A DNA stretch of 30,694 nt from an uncultured Clostridia bacterium (GTDB taxonomy: Bacteria; Bacillota; Clostridia; Oscillospirales; Acutalibacteraceae), in contig CALEJF010000013.1 in the NCBI GenBank assembly GCA_937898625.1, positions 1-30,694 of the forward strand, in the 5' to 3' direction. Shown one piece after another: positions 24,974 to 30,694 of this stretch. Position 1 is the stretch's first letter; the number at the start of each line of letters is the position of its first letter. A program made the translations under genes and the position numbers. The notes under the pieces are model-generated. The model was not told the origin of the DNA. It saw only the letters and a list, made by a program, of their open reading frames with translations, and made no database searches.

Positions 24974-25201
24974 ATGAAAGATTGTCAAAATCATGGGCTG
25001 ATTGGGTTGAAAATATTACGAAAACAACGCAAACTTAACCAGCAGAAAATCGCTATGGATTTGAATATGAGCAGAGAAGCAATATCCCATTATGAAAATG
25101 GAAGAAGAAATCCTGATGTTCAGATGCTTAAATTATTATCGGGATATCTTAATGTATCAATTGACTTTTTGATTAACGGAGAAGAATACAAGAATACATA
25201 A
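24974..25201 (+). CDS. XRE-family HTH transcriptional regulator
   Basis: A 75-residue DNA-binding protein that is essentially one Cro/CI-type helix-turn-helix: LKILRKQRKLNQQKIAMDLNMSREAISHYENGRRNPDVQMLKLLSGYLNVSIDFLI. ATG 24974 is chosen because GGAGCG is six bases upstream; ATG 24944 lies inside the operator region and has no ribosome site. It has no sensing domain. It is divergent from licC and next to two palindromes, so it probably represses the lic genes and itself. Long-form repeat copy 3 begins about 60 bases after the stop. Confidence 0.85.
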   Translation: MKDCQNHGLIGLKILRKQRKLNQQKIAMDLNMSREAISHYENGRRNPDVQMLKLLSGYLNVSIDFLINGEEYKNT

Positions 25202-25263
25202 TCTGTCAAATGTGATACTGACTCTGTTAGATGAATTGTTTCGTTAATCAACTTAATAACAAT

Positions 25264-25393
25264 ACAAAAAGCGTTGCAAGAGGGGAGTGGCGAATTCCCA
25301 AATGCAACGCTTAATTCTTTTAAATGGCTTAAATGCTATATAAAACAACGATACCACTATCAATACAATTTGCATCAATAGTGGTATCTGATT
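25264..25393. repeat. Long-form structured repeat, copy 3, next to the tRNA
   Basis: H1 is AAGCGTTGCA (25269-25278) with TGCAACGCTT (25303-25312); H2 is GATACCACTAT (25350-25360) with ATAGTGGTATC (25378-25388). On the minus strand H2 is followed by GTTGTTTTATAT, so it should terminate the tRNA transcript, and H1 is followed by five T. Similarity to copy 1 runs to ATTTG and breaks at the 3' end of the tRNA. Confidence 0.82.
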
Positions 25394-25469
<76 letters not shown>

Positions 25470-25502
25470 ATATTTAACTATCACTCTCTCGAGTGCCTTA
25501 TA

Positions 25503-25531
25503 ATGATACACTTATTTTTATATTTTGTCAA
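25503..25531 (-). promoter_or_regulatory. Promoter of the tRNA-fMet gene
   Basis: On the minus strand TTGACA (25526-25531), a 17-base spacer and TATCAT (25503-25508), about 34 bases before the mature tRNA. It supports an active gene. Confidence 0.7.
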
Positions 25532-25621
25532 GTGTTTTTTGTGAAAGATATAATTTTTATCATATTTATATTATTTTATGATGTGCTTTATCTGTATATA
25601 CAAAAAAATTGCGAAAAACTG

Positions 25622-25650
25622 TTGACAAAATGTCACTATTAGGTTATAAT
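25622..25650 (+). promoter_or_regulatory. Promoter of the DUF6514-like gene
   Basis: TTGACA at 25622-25627, 17-base spacer, TATAAT at 25645-25650: a full consensus promoter about 53 bases before the start codon. Confidence 0.8.
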
Positions 25651-25702
25651 GTTGACAATAAGACACATATTCATTCTAAAAAAGAAAAGGAGAGATTGTT
25701 TT

Positions 25703-25939
25703 ATGAAATATTATGTCTTGAAATGTATGGTAGATGGAGTGGATTATCAGGAGGCAAGTTTTGGCGTCTTGATGCTTAATGATGATTTAAGTCGCAATTA
25801 CATTTGTAATGTGACAACGGACTACAACAAGATAACAGAATTGGTAAACAAAATGAATGAGTTTCATATTGAGCCATGTCACACAGAAAGCGTTATTGAG
25901 GATTTTATGTATTCAATGAAAACAGGGGCGGGCACTTGA
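25703..25939 (+). CDS. DUF6514-like small protein
   Basis: A 78-residue protein starting MKYYVLKCMVDGVDYQEASFG, with VTTDYNKITELVNKMNEFHIEPCHTESVIEDFM. The pattern of a short beta sheet followed by a helix and the closing His...Val-x-Glu-Asp-Phe resembles the DUF6514 family of Clostridia, of unknown function. ATG 25703 has AAGGAGAG about ten bases upstream. It is monocistronic, with its own consensus promoter and a terminator that overlaps its stop codon. No signal peptide or membrane segment. Confidence 0.75.
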   Translation: MKYYVLKCMVDGVDYQEASFGVLMLNDDLSRNYICNVTTDYNKITELVNKMNEFHIEPCHTESVIEDFMYSMKTGAGT

Positions 25940-25959
25940 TTTTCAAGTGCTCAATTTTT
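25932..25959 (+). terminator. Terminator of the DUF6514-like gene
   Basis: GCACTTGA (25932-25939) pairs with TCAAGTGC (25943-25950), then TCAATTTTT. The left arm includes the last codons and the stop. Confidence 0.8.
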
Positions 25960-25982
25960 ATCAAAAATTTTCCTGTAATCTC

Positions 25983-26011
25983 TTGACAAAAATTTATCAT
26001 TTGTATATAAT
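25983..26011 (+). promoter_or_regulatory. Promoter of the feo operon
   Basis: TTGACA at 25983-25988, 17-base spacer, TATAAT at 26006-26011. The first iron-box palindrome begins ten bases downstream, over the expected transcription start. Confidence 0.85.
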
Positions 26012-26020
26012 ACTTTATGT

Positions 26021-26036
26021 GTTAGCGGGAGCTAAC
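26021..26036. promoter_or_regulatory. Iron-box-like operator 1
   Basis: GTTAGC-GGGA-GCTAAC, a perfect 6+6 palindrome just past the feo promoter. Its shape fits a metal-dependent DtxR/IdeR- or Fur-like repressor; which one is not shown. Confidence 0.65.
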
Positions 26037-26054
26037 CTATATTTTAGTTCCAAT

Positions 26055-26070
26055 GTTAGCCTACGCTAAT
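26055..26070. promoter_or_regulatory. Iron-box-like operator 2
   Basis: GTTAGC-CTAC-GCTAAT, the same palindrome with one arm change, in the feoA leader 34 bases (centre to centre) from operator 1 and about 32 bases before the start codon. Confidence 0.6.
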
Positions 26071-26102
26071 TTTATGATAACTCTTATTCAAGGTGATGAC
26101 AA

Positions 26103-26315
26103 ATGACATTACTTAACGCGCAAGAAGGAATTGAATACATCATTAAAGATATCATAACTGATGATGAAGAACTTGATGCATTTCTTTTTTCACTTGGTTG
26201 TTATGCGGGCGAGCCTATAACTGTAATTTCCCATAAAAAAGGCGGTTGCGTTGTATCAATCAAGGATTCAAGATACAATATTGATAATCAGTTGGCTGAA
26301 GCTATTGAGATTTAA
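26103..26315 (+). CDS. feoA: FeoA-domain ferrous iron transport protein
   Basis: A 70-residue SH3-like FeoA protein, thought to bind and regulate FeoB in ferrous iron uptake. It has the FeoA core layout: a helix (DDEELDAFLFSLGCYAGEPITVI) then SHKKGGCVVSIKDSRYNIDNQLAEAIEI, ending where FeoA proteins end. AAGGTGATG precedes ATG 26103. It is under the feo promoter with two iron boxes in the leader; feoB follows after 103 bases holding a third box. Confidence 0.85.
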   Translation: MTLLNAQEGIEYIIKDIITDDEELDAFLFSLGCYAGEPITVISHKKGGCVVSIKDSRYNIDNQLAEAIEI

Positions 26316-26353
26316 AGTCAAAAGCAAGGACAACTGTATATTTTCGAAAAACA

Positions 26354-26369
26354 GTTAGCATACGCTAAC
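26354..26369. promoter_or_regulatory. Iron-box-like operator 3, between feoA and feoB
   Basis: GTTAGC-ATAC-GCTAAC, a perfect copy of the palindrome of operator 1 with a different centre. Its place 50 bases before feoB suggests separate control of feoB or a roadblock; no clear promoter was found next to it. Confidence 0.6.
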
Positions 26370-26418
26370 AAAATTAGTTGAAATCTTATTTTCACATAGA
26401 TTTAAGGAGGATAAAGAT

Positions 26419-28440
26419 ATGAGAATTGCCTTGGCAGGTAATCCAAACAGTGGTAAAACCACTATGTACAACGCCTTAACCGGCAAGAATGAAAAAGTCG
26501 GCAACTGGGCGGGTGTTACCGTTGATAAAAAAGAAAGCTCTATTAAAAAGAGCCTTTACGACGGGACATACGAGCTTATTGCAGTTGACCTTCCGGGTGC
26601 ATACTCAATGTCACCTTTCACATCGGAAGAAAGTGTTACAAGGGACTATATCAAAAATGAAAACCCCGATGTGATTATCAATATCGTTGATGCTACTAAT
26701 TTAAGCCGAAGTCTTTTCTTTACAACACAGCTTCTTGAACTTGGTGTTCCCGTTGTTGTGGCACTTAACAAGAGCGATATTAACGAGAAAAAGCAGACAG
26801 AGATTAATGTTGACGCACTAAGTAAAGCACTTAACTGTCCTGTAATTGAAACTGTTTCAACATCTGCAGAGGGACTTAAGGAAGTCGTTTCTGCCGCGGT
26901 CAAACTAAATGGCAGAGGTCAAAACGCACCATACATTCAAGGTGTAATTGATATAAACGATAGAAAATCTGTTGTTCAGGCAGATAAAAAGCGTTATAAA
27001 TTTGTAAATGGAATCGTAAAAACAGTTGAAACTCGTAGAATTCTTACAAGAATGAGAAACTCACAGGATAAAGTTGACGATATCCTTACAAATAAATGGT
27101 TTGGACTTCCAATTTTTGCTGTGGTCATGTTTCTTGTTTTCTGGATTTCACAGGCAGGACCTGGTGTCTGGATTGCAGAATGGCTTACGGGTGCTCTCGA
27201 GGGCGTTCAGGAGTGGATTGCAGGCTTTTTCGAGAATGCAAACCCATTACTTTCAGCACTTCTTGTTGATGGTGTAATTGGTGGTGCAATTGCGGTTATA
27301 GGCTTCTTACCACTTGTTATGGTGATGTATTTCCTTATTGCACTTCTTGAGGATTGCGGATATATGGCTCGTGCATCAGTAGTCCTTGACCCCATTTTCA
27401 AAAAAGTAGGTCTTAGCGGTAAGTCAATCATTCCGTTTGTAATAGGTACAGGATGTGCAATTCCGGGTGTTATGGCTTGTCGTACAATCCGTGATGAGCG
27501 TGAACGCAGGGCAACAGCGATGTTAGCACCATTTATGCCTTGCGGTGCAAAACTTCCTGTTATCGCACTTTTTGCAGGTGCATTCTTTGAAGATGCTTCA
27601 TGGGTTGGACCTCTTATGTATTTTGCAGGTATCCTTATTATCTTCTTTGGTGCACTTCTGGTAAATAAAATTACAGGCAACAAAGCAAAAAAATCATTTT
27701 TTATTATCGAACTTCCTGAATACAAAGTGCCATCACTTAAAAGAGCATTTCTTTCAATGTGTCAGCGTGGTTGGTCTTATGTTGTTAAGGCTGCAACAAT
27801 CATTCTTCTTTGTAATACAGCGGTTCAGATTATGCAGACATTCACTTGGAGTTTCACAGTGGCAGAATCAGCTGACCAGTCAATCCTCGCTTCAATTGCA
27901 GGACCTTTTGCATACATACTTGTACCTGTAGTTGGTGTACTTTCATGGCAACTTGCCGCAGCAGCAGTTACAGGATTTATCGCTAAAGAAAATGTTGTTG
28001 GTACATTGGCAGTATGCTTTGTAGGACTTGAAAATCTTATTGATACAGAAGAATTAGCACTTATGGAAGGTGCAGGTTCAGAGGTTGCAGGTACAATGGC
28101 GATAACAAAGGTTGCGGCACTTGCCTACCTTATGTTCAACCTTTACAGCCCTCCTTGCTTCGCCGCAATTGGTGCTATGCGTTCAGAAATGAAGAGCGGA
28201 AAATGGCTTGCAGCAGGTATCGGTCTTCAGCTTGGTACAGGCTTTACAGTAGGATATCTTGTATATCAGATTGGTACGCTTATCACAACAAAGTCTTTAG
28301 GTGCCGGTTTTATACCAGGTCTTATTGCAGTATTAGTATTCGTAGCAATACTTGCAATATTGTGTATCAATGGCGAGAAAAAAGCAAAAAAAGCACAAGC
28401 TGAAAGGGCAAATAAAAAGGCAATGGCAAGGGCAAGATAA
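26419..28440 (+). CDS. feoB: Ferrous iron transporter FeoB
   Basis: GTP-dependent Fe2+ importer of the cell membrane, 673 residues, normal for Clostridia. The N-terminal G domain shows G1 GNPNSGKTT (from residue 7), G3 DLPGAYS and G4 NKSD. A helical linker leads to about ten membrane helices from residue 230, with the Gate-type block GTGCAIPGVMACRTIRDERERRATAMLAPFMPCGAKLPV and a second Gate half (SWQLAAAAVTGFIAKENVVGTLA). AAGGAGG precedes ATG 26419. It ends in a Lys/Ala-rich tail, and a FeoB-associated Cys-rich protein follows after 12 bases. Confidence 0.95.
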   Translation: MRIALAGNPNSGKTTMYNALTGKNEKVGNWAGVTVDKKESSIKKSLYDGTYELIAVDLPGAYSMSPFTSEESVTRDYIKNENPDVIINIVDATNLSRSLFFTTQLLELGVPVVVALNKSDINEKKQTEINVDALSKALNCPVIETVSTSAEGLKEVVSAAVKLNGRGQNAPYIQGVIDINDRKSVVQADKKRYKFVNGIVKTVETRRILTRMRNSQDKVDDILTNKWFGLPIFAVVMFLVFWISQAGPGVWIAEWLTGALEGVQEWIAGFFENANPLLSALLVDGVIGGAIAVIGFLPLVMVMYFLIALLEDCGYMARASVVLDPIFKKVGLSGKSIIPFVIGTGCAIPGVMACRTIRDERERRATAMLAPFMPCGAKLPVIALFAGAFFEDASWVGPLMYFAGILIIFFGALLVNKITGNKAKKSFFIIELPEYKVPSLKRAFLSMCQRGWSYVVKAATIILLCNTAVQIMQTFTWSFTVAESADQSILASIAGPFAYILVPVVGVLSWQLAAAAVTGFIAKENVVGTLAVCFVGLENLIDTEELALMEGAGSEVAGTMAITKVAALAYLMFNLYSPPCFAAIGAMRSEMKSGKWLAAGIGLQLGTGFTVGYLVYQIGTLITTKSLGAGFIPGLIAVLVFVAILAILCINGEKKAKKAQAERANKKAMARAR

Positions 28441-28452
28441 ATAGGTAGTATT

Positions 28453-28620
28453 ATGGAAAATTTCTTGATTATTGCAGTTGTTATATTGATAATTGGATGT
28501 GCAATAGCATATATTATAAAGGCCAAAAAAAAGGGCGTAAAATGCGTTGGCTGTCCTTACGCAGAATCCTGCGGAAAAGTAAAAAATGATTGTTCTTGTA
28601 GTTGTAAAACAGATAGATAA
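28453..28620 (+). CDS. FeoB-associated Cys-rich membrane protein
   Basis: A 55-residue protein with one N-terminal membrane helix (FLIIAVVILIIGCAIAYII) and then a Cys-rich tail CVGCPYAESCG...CSCSC. This is the layout of the FeoB-associated Cys-rich family (PF12669), found directly after feoB in Clostridia and thought to help handle iron at the membrane. ATG 28453 is 12 bases after the feoB stop; the upstream AGGTAG is a weak ribosome site, consistent with coupling. The operon terminator follows four bases after its stop. Confidence 0.85.
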   Translation: MENFLIIAVVILIIGCAIAYIIKAKKKGVKCVGCPYAESCGKVKNDCSCSCKTDR

Positions 28621-28623
28621 TAG

Positions 28624-28656
28624 ATTGGCGAGGTCAGTTAAAACCTCGCCAATTTC
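28624..28656 (+). terminator. Terminator of the feo operon
   Basis: ATTGGCGAGGT (28624-28634) pairs perfectly with ACCTCGCCAAT (28643-28653), ending in TTT. Strong GC-rich stem with a short T tract. Confidence 0.75.
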
Positions 28657-28696
28657 ATATATGCAAAACATTTAATAGCTGAATCAAAAATTTACT

Positions 28697-28730
28697 TAAA
28701 AAAAGAAATCCCTGTATTTCAAGGGATTTC
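28697..28730 (-). terminator. Terminator of the metallophosphatase gene
   Basis: GAAATCCCT (28705-28713) pairs with AGGGATTTC (28722-28730); on the minus strand TCTTTTTTTAA follows. It lies 19 bases past the gene's stop. Confidence 0.8.
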
Positions 28731-28748
28731 CTTATATGAATAAAATGA

Positions 28749-29912
28749 TTATATGATTTTCAAAAGCTTAACTACAAACTCGTAAATTGCAGAAAATACT
28801 TTTTCAAATTTATAATAGAAATTGTAATTGAGTTTATTTCTTACACCCGCATCGTCTAATTTTGAATCCTCCATCTGAGCAAGTTCATTGGAAGCAAGTA
28901 TATAAGTTTCGTAATTCCAAGGGTTATTTTCATCAAGGTCAATAACTCTTGCGCCTTGATACATATCGCTGTAATAAGAATTATATGTTACAGCAGGTGT
29001 CTGGATAAGGTCAATTCCGTCAACATTAACAATGAAGTTATTAACATGGTCGTGACCAACAACAAGACCTAAAACATCTCCACCGTTGACCATAGCATCC
29101 CACTGACCATCGTTACCATAGCTCGGACAACTCTTTTCTAATACAAGTCCCTCATACTTTGTAACATTGGGGATTACTGTCTGTGATGTTCCATCAGCAA
29201 AATTTATTGTAGCCTCACCAAGGCTTATAGGTGAGTCGTAGAAAATCTCCTGACAAGGCTCCTGTGGGATAATGTGCTGGAATGCAATTGATGGAATAAG
29301 CTCGCCATTATTCTTTGCAGTCATTTCATCACGAACAGATTTATACCATTCAATCTGGTCTTGTCTTACCCAGTCGTAACCAAGCCATTCACCATTTTCG
29401 TCATGGTAGTCTGCACCACTGTCAAACATCCAGAGGTTAAAAGCAACCTTTGAGCCGTCACTTGAAAGAATTGGCAGATTATGTGTTGCAGAGCCGTGGA
29501 GTGAAGGCATTGGGTCATAGGCAAGGCAACCGTCGTATTTTTGATATTCAAGAAGCTGGTCGTCACGCTCAAAACCTTCGTCATCATCGTGATTGCCAAA
29601 AACAAAAGTGAATGGAATGTCTCTGTCGACTAAAGGACCTACCATTTCGCCAATAGCCCTTGGGTCACTTCCTGTAATATTGTCACCAACAAAAACTACA
29701 AGGTCAGGTTTAGCATAATCAAGTGCTTCATTCATAAACTGAATAACTGCAGGTTCAAGAGGGTAGTCATCCTGAACATCTGCAAGAGCAAGAATTCTGA
29801 ATTTACCATCTTCGTTAAACTGTAATTCAGTATTGCTATTTCCTGCAAAACCAATTACAGCATTAGCAAAAAGCAAGCATGCCACAAGTAAAATTGAAAT
29901 AACCTTTTTCAT
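28749..29912 (-). CDS. Secreted calcineurin-like metallophosphatase
   Basis: A 387-residue phosphoesterase with a clear signal peptide (MKKVISILLVACLLFANAV, cut near residue 24). Metal-site motifs follow in order: ADVQ (Asp45), GDN (Asp77), GNHDD (Asn107-His108), IAFQH and GHDHVNN, as in purple-acid-phosphatase-like enzymes; the first motif is D-x-Q, not the usual D-x-H. It likely releases phosphate outside the cell, but the substrate is unknown. The last 20 or so residues (FEKVFSAIYEFVVKLLKII) form an amphipathic hydrophobic helix, possibly a membrane tether. AGGGAGG precedes ATG 29912. It is monocistronic. Confidence 0.88.
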   Translation of the reverse strand: MKKVISILLVACLLFANAVIGFAGNSNTELQFNEDGKFRILALADVQDDYPLEPAVIQFMNEALDYAKPDLVVFVGDNITGSDPRAIGEMVGPLVDRDIPFTFVFGNHDDDEGFERDDQLLEYQKYDGCLAYDPMPSLHGSATHNLPILSSDGSKVAFNLWMFDSGADYHDENGEWLGYDWVRQDQIEWYKSVRDEMTAKNNGELIPSIAFQHIIPQEPCQEIFYDSPISLGEATINFADGTSQTVIPNVTKYEGLVLEKSCPSYGNDGQWDAMVNGGDVLGLVVGHDHVNNFIVNVDGIDLIQTPAVTYNSYYSDMYQGARVIDLDENNPWNYETYILASNELAQMEDSKLDDAGVRNKLNYNFYYKFEKVFSAIYEFVVKLLKII

Positions 29913-29950
29913 AAATTAGCCTCCCTAAAATAGGTTGAAAATGTAAAAAT

Positions 29951-29979
29951 ATTATATCAAATTATATATTTTCCGTCAA
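29951..29979 (-). promoter_or_regulatory. Promoter of the metallophosphatase gene
   Basis: On the minus strand TTGACG (29974-29979), 17-base spacer, TATAAT (29951-29956). Leader of about 35 bases. Confidence 0.75.
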
Positions 29980-30018
29980 CAAAATCGTTATAAATTGAGA
30001 GTGATAATGTCTTTCAGT

Positions 30019-30049
30019 AAAAGAAAAAGGTGGGAATAAATCCCACCTT
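30019..30049 (-). terminator. Terminator of the 39-residue peptide gene
   Basis: AAGGTGGGA (30027-30035) pairs with TCCCACCTT (30041-30049); on the minus strand TTTCTTTT follows. It separates the peptide gene from the phosphatase gene downstream. Confidence 0.8.
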
Positions 30050-30063
30050 GCGTTTAAAATTAA

Positions 30064-30183
30064 TTATGCACCGAAAATGCTAAGTACAAAATCAAAAACT
30101 TGACCAACGATACCTGCTGCTTCTGGGTCTGCACCTGCACCACCAAGGATTCCCATGACGAACTCAAAAATTGATGCTAACAT
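30064..30183 (-). CDS. 39-residue acidic hydrophobic peptide
   Basis: A short gene with an ideal AAGGAGG site seven bases before ATG 30183, its own promoter and its own terminator, which make it convincing despite its size. The peptide has two similar hydrophobic segments, SIFEFVMGILGG and QVFDFVLSIFGA, joined by GAGADPEAAGIVG. It has four acidic residues (Glu7, Asp19, Glu21, Asp31) and no Lys, Arg or His. No signal peptide processing site or double-Gly leader with a separate core is obvious. The segments resemble the C-terminal helix of the neighbouring phosphatase (IYEFVVKLL). It may be a membrane-active or signalling peptide; function unknown. Confidence 0.75.
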   Translation of the reverse strand: MLASIFEFVMGILGGAGADPEAAGIVGQVFDFVLSIFGA

Positions 30184-30214
30184 ACTGGCACCTCCTTCTT
30201 AATTTTGTAACCTT

Positions 30215-30243
30215 ATTTTACCATAGAATTATTATATAGTCAA
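30215..30243 (-). promoter_or_regulatory. Promoter of the 39-residue peptide gene
   Basis: On the minus strand TTGACT (30238-30243), 17-base spacer, TAAAAT (30215-30220) preceded by TGG (extended -10). It gives a leader of roughly 25-30 bases. Confidence 0.7.
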
Positions 30244-30272
30244 CAGAATGTGGATATTTTGTTAATAAAAGA

Positions 30273-30572
30273 CTATAATCCATATTTTAGAAGGTCAATT
30301 TTTCCGTCATCATCGAAAACAATTCCCTCTTCCTGTAACAATTTCACCTGCATATTTTCACCACCAAAAGCGAATGCAGGAGAAACCCTCCCCTCACGAT
30401 TTACTACTCTGTGGCAGGGGATTACACCTGGTTCGGGATTACAGTGTAGAGCATATCCTACAACCCTTGCCCACCTTGGATTACCCGCAAGCATAGCAAC
30501 CTGACCATAGGTTGCAACCCTGCCTTCAGGAATATTTTTAACTACCTCATATATTCTTTCAAAAACTGTCAT
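30273..30572 (-). CDS. MGMT-family (O6-alkylguanine transferase-like) protein
   Basis: A 99-residue protein equal to the DNA-binding/active-site domain of O6-alkylguanine-DNA alkyltransferases: IPEGRVATYGQVAMLAG (helix-turn-helix with the Tyr and Arg finger region), NPRWARVVGYALHCNP and the active-site IPCHRVVNREGRVS with its Cys. The N-terminal RNase-H-like domain of full Ogt/Ada is absent. Because the Cys is kept it may still transfer alkyl groups, unlike ATL proteins where it is Trp or Ala. ATG 30572 has AAAGAGG about six bases upstream. No partner gene is visible. Confidence 0.85.
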   Translation of the reverse strand: MTVFERIYEVVKNIPEGRVATYGQVAMLAGNPRWARVVGYALHCNPEPGVIPCHRVVNREGRVSPAFAFGGENMQVKLLQEEGIVFDDDGKIDLLKYGL

Positions 30573-30633
30573 AATTACCTCTTTAAAGTGCAAGTTTGAA
30601 TTTGCCGGGATGTTTTAATTACAAAATACCCCC

Positions 30634-30694
30634 CTCAGTCTTGCCTACCGGCTCAGACAGTGCTTCTGCTTCGCAGAGGTGTCCACCGGACACC
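30634..30694. repeat. Start of a GC-rich intergenic repeat, cut by window end
   Basis: From about 30634 (ACCCCCCTCAGTCTTGCC) the DNA becomes much more GC-rich than its surroundings. It holds a hairpin CTTCTGC-TTC-GCAGAGG (30663-30679) and a perfect GGTGTCC-ACC-GGACACC palindrome (30678-30694). This looks like the intergenic palindromic repeats common in gut Clostridia. Bases 30573-30633 hold only the alkyltransferase leader. Confidence 0.5.

Noticed and set aside
16510..24974. Pairing of the RES protein with the XRE protein as a RES/Xre toxin-antitoxin system
   Set aside because: The XRE gene is more than 7 kb away, divergent from licC with its own operators, so it is better linked to the lic genes.
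28266..28671. Two minus-strand frames opposite the end of feoB and the Cys-rich gene
   Set aside because: Both are antisense to well-supported genes and run over the feo terminator; no ribosome site.

Overview
The window looks like a chromosomal segment of a low-GC, Gram-positive anaerobe of the class Clostridia (gut Oscillospirales-like). This is inferred from AT-rich DNA, strong GGAGG-type ribosome sites, TTGACA/TATAAT promoters, a feoA-feoB-FeoB-associated Cys-rich protein cluster, a licABC/CDP-glycerol wall-polymer cluster and a DUF6514-type protein. The species cannot be named from the sequence.

Layout. (1) 1-7660: a seven-gene V-type ATPase operon (E, DUF2764, A, B, D, I, K) behind a consensus promoter and a terminator-like leader hairpin. 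The K proteolipid keeps the side chains that bind Na+ in the Enterococcus enzyme. (2) 7676-13076: a galacturonate block. A GH28-type hydrolase, tagaturonate reductase (uxaB) and altronate dehydratase (uxaA) form a minus-strand operon; a GH43-like gene is divergent from it. (3) 13077-17680: an accessory region. It has an unrecognised Cys-cluster protein with an operator-like promoter, then two plus-strand genes: a protein of eight zinc-ribbon repeats interrupted by a PD-(D/E)XK nuclease domain, and a RES-domain protein. The two share a copied promoter block. This pair is the best candidate here for an undescribed defence or toxin system. (4) 17885-24824: a minus-strand wall-polymer block. licC, licA and licB (choline activation and uptake) are followed, after a terminator hairpin, by a CDP-glycerol glycerophosphotransferase and a very unusual YidC-sulfatase fusion. 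A divergent XRE regulator shares an intergenic region with two perfect operators. (5) 25394-25469: an initiator tRNA-fMet gene with two mispaired T-stem positions. (6) 25703-28656: a DUF6514-like protein and an iron-regulated feoA-feoB-Cys-rich cluster with three iron-box-like palindromes. (7) 28697-30694: a secreted metallophosphatase, a 39-residue acidic hydrophobic peptide, a short O6-alkylguanine transferase-like protein and the start of an intergenic repeat.

Over the first 25.4 kb the operon boundaries are marked by one family of structured repeats. A long form (three copies) sits only between convergent genes and looks like a bidirectional terminator. A short form (three copies) is a small stem-loop, followed on the minus strand by a terminator wherever that part lies inside the window. 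The short and long forms bracket both the V-ATPase operon and the zinc-ribbon/RES pair.
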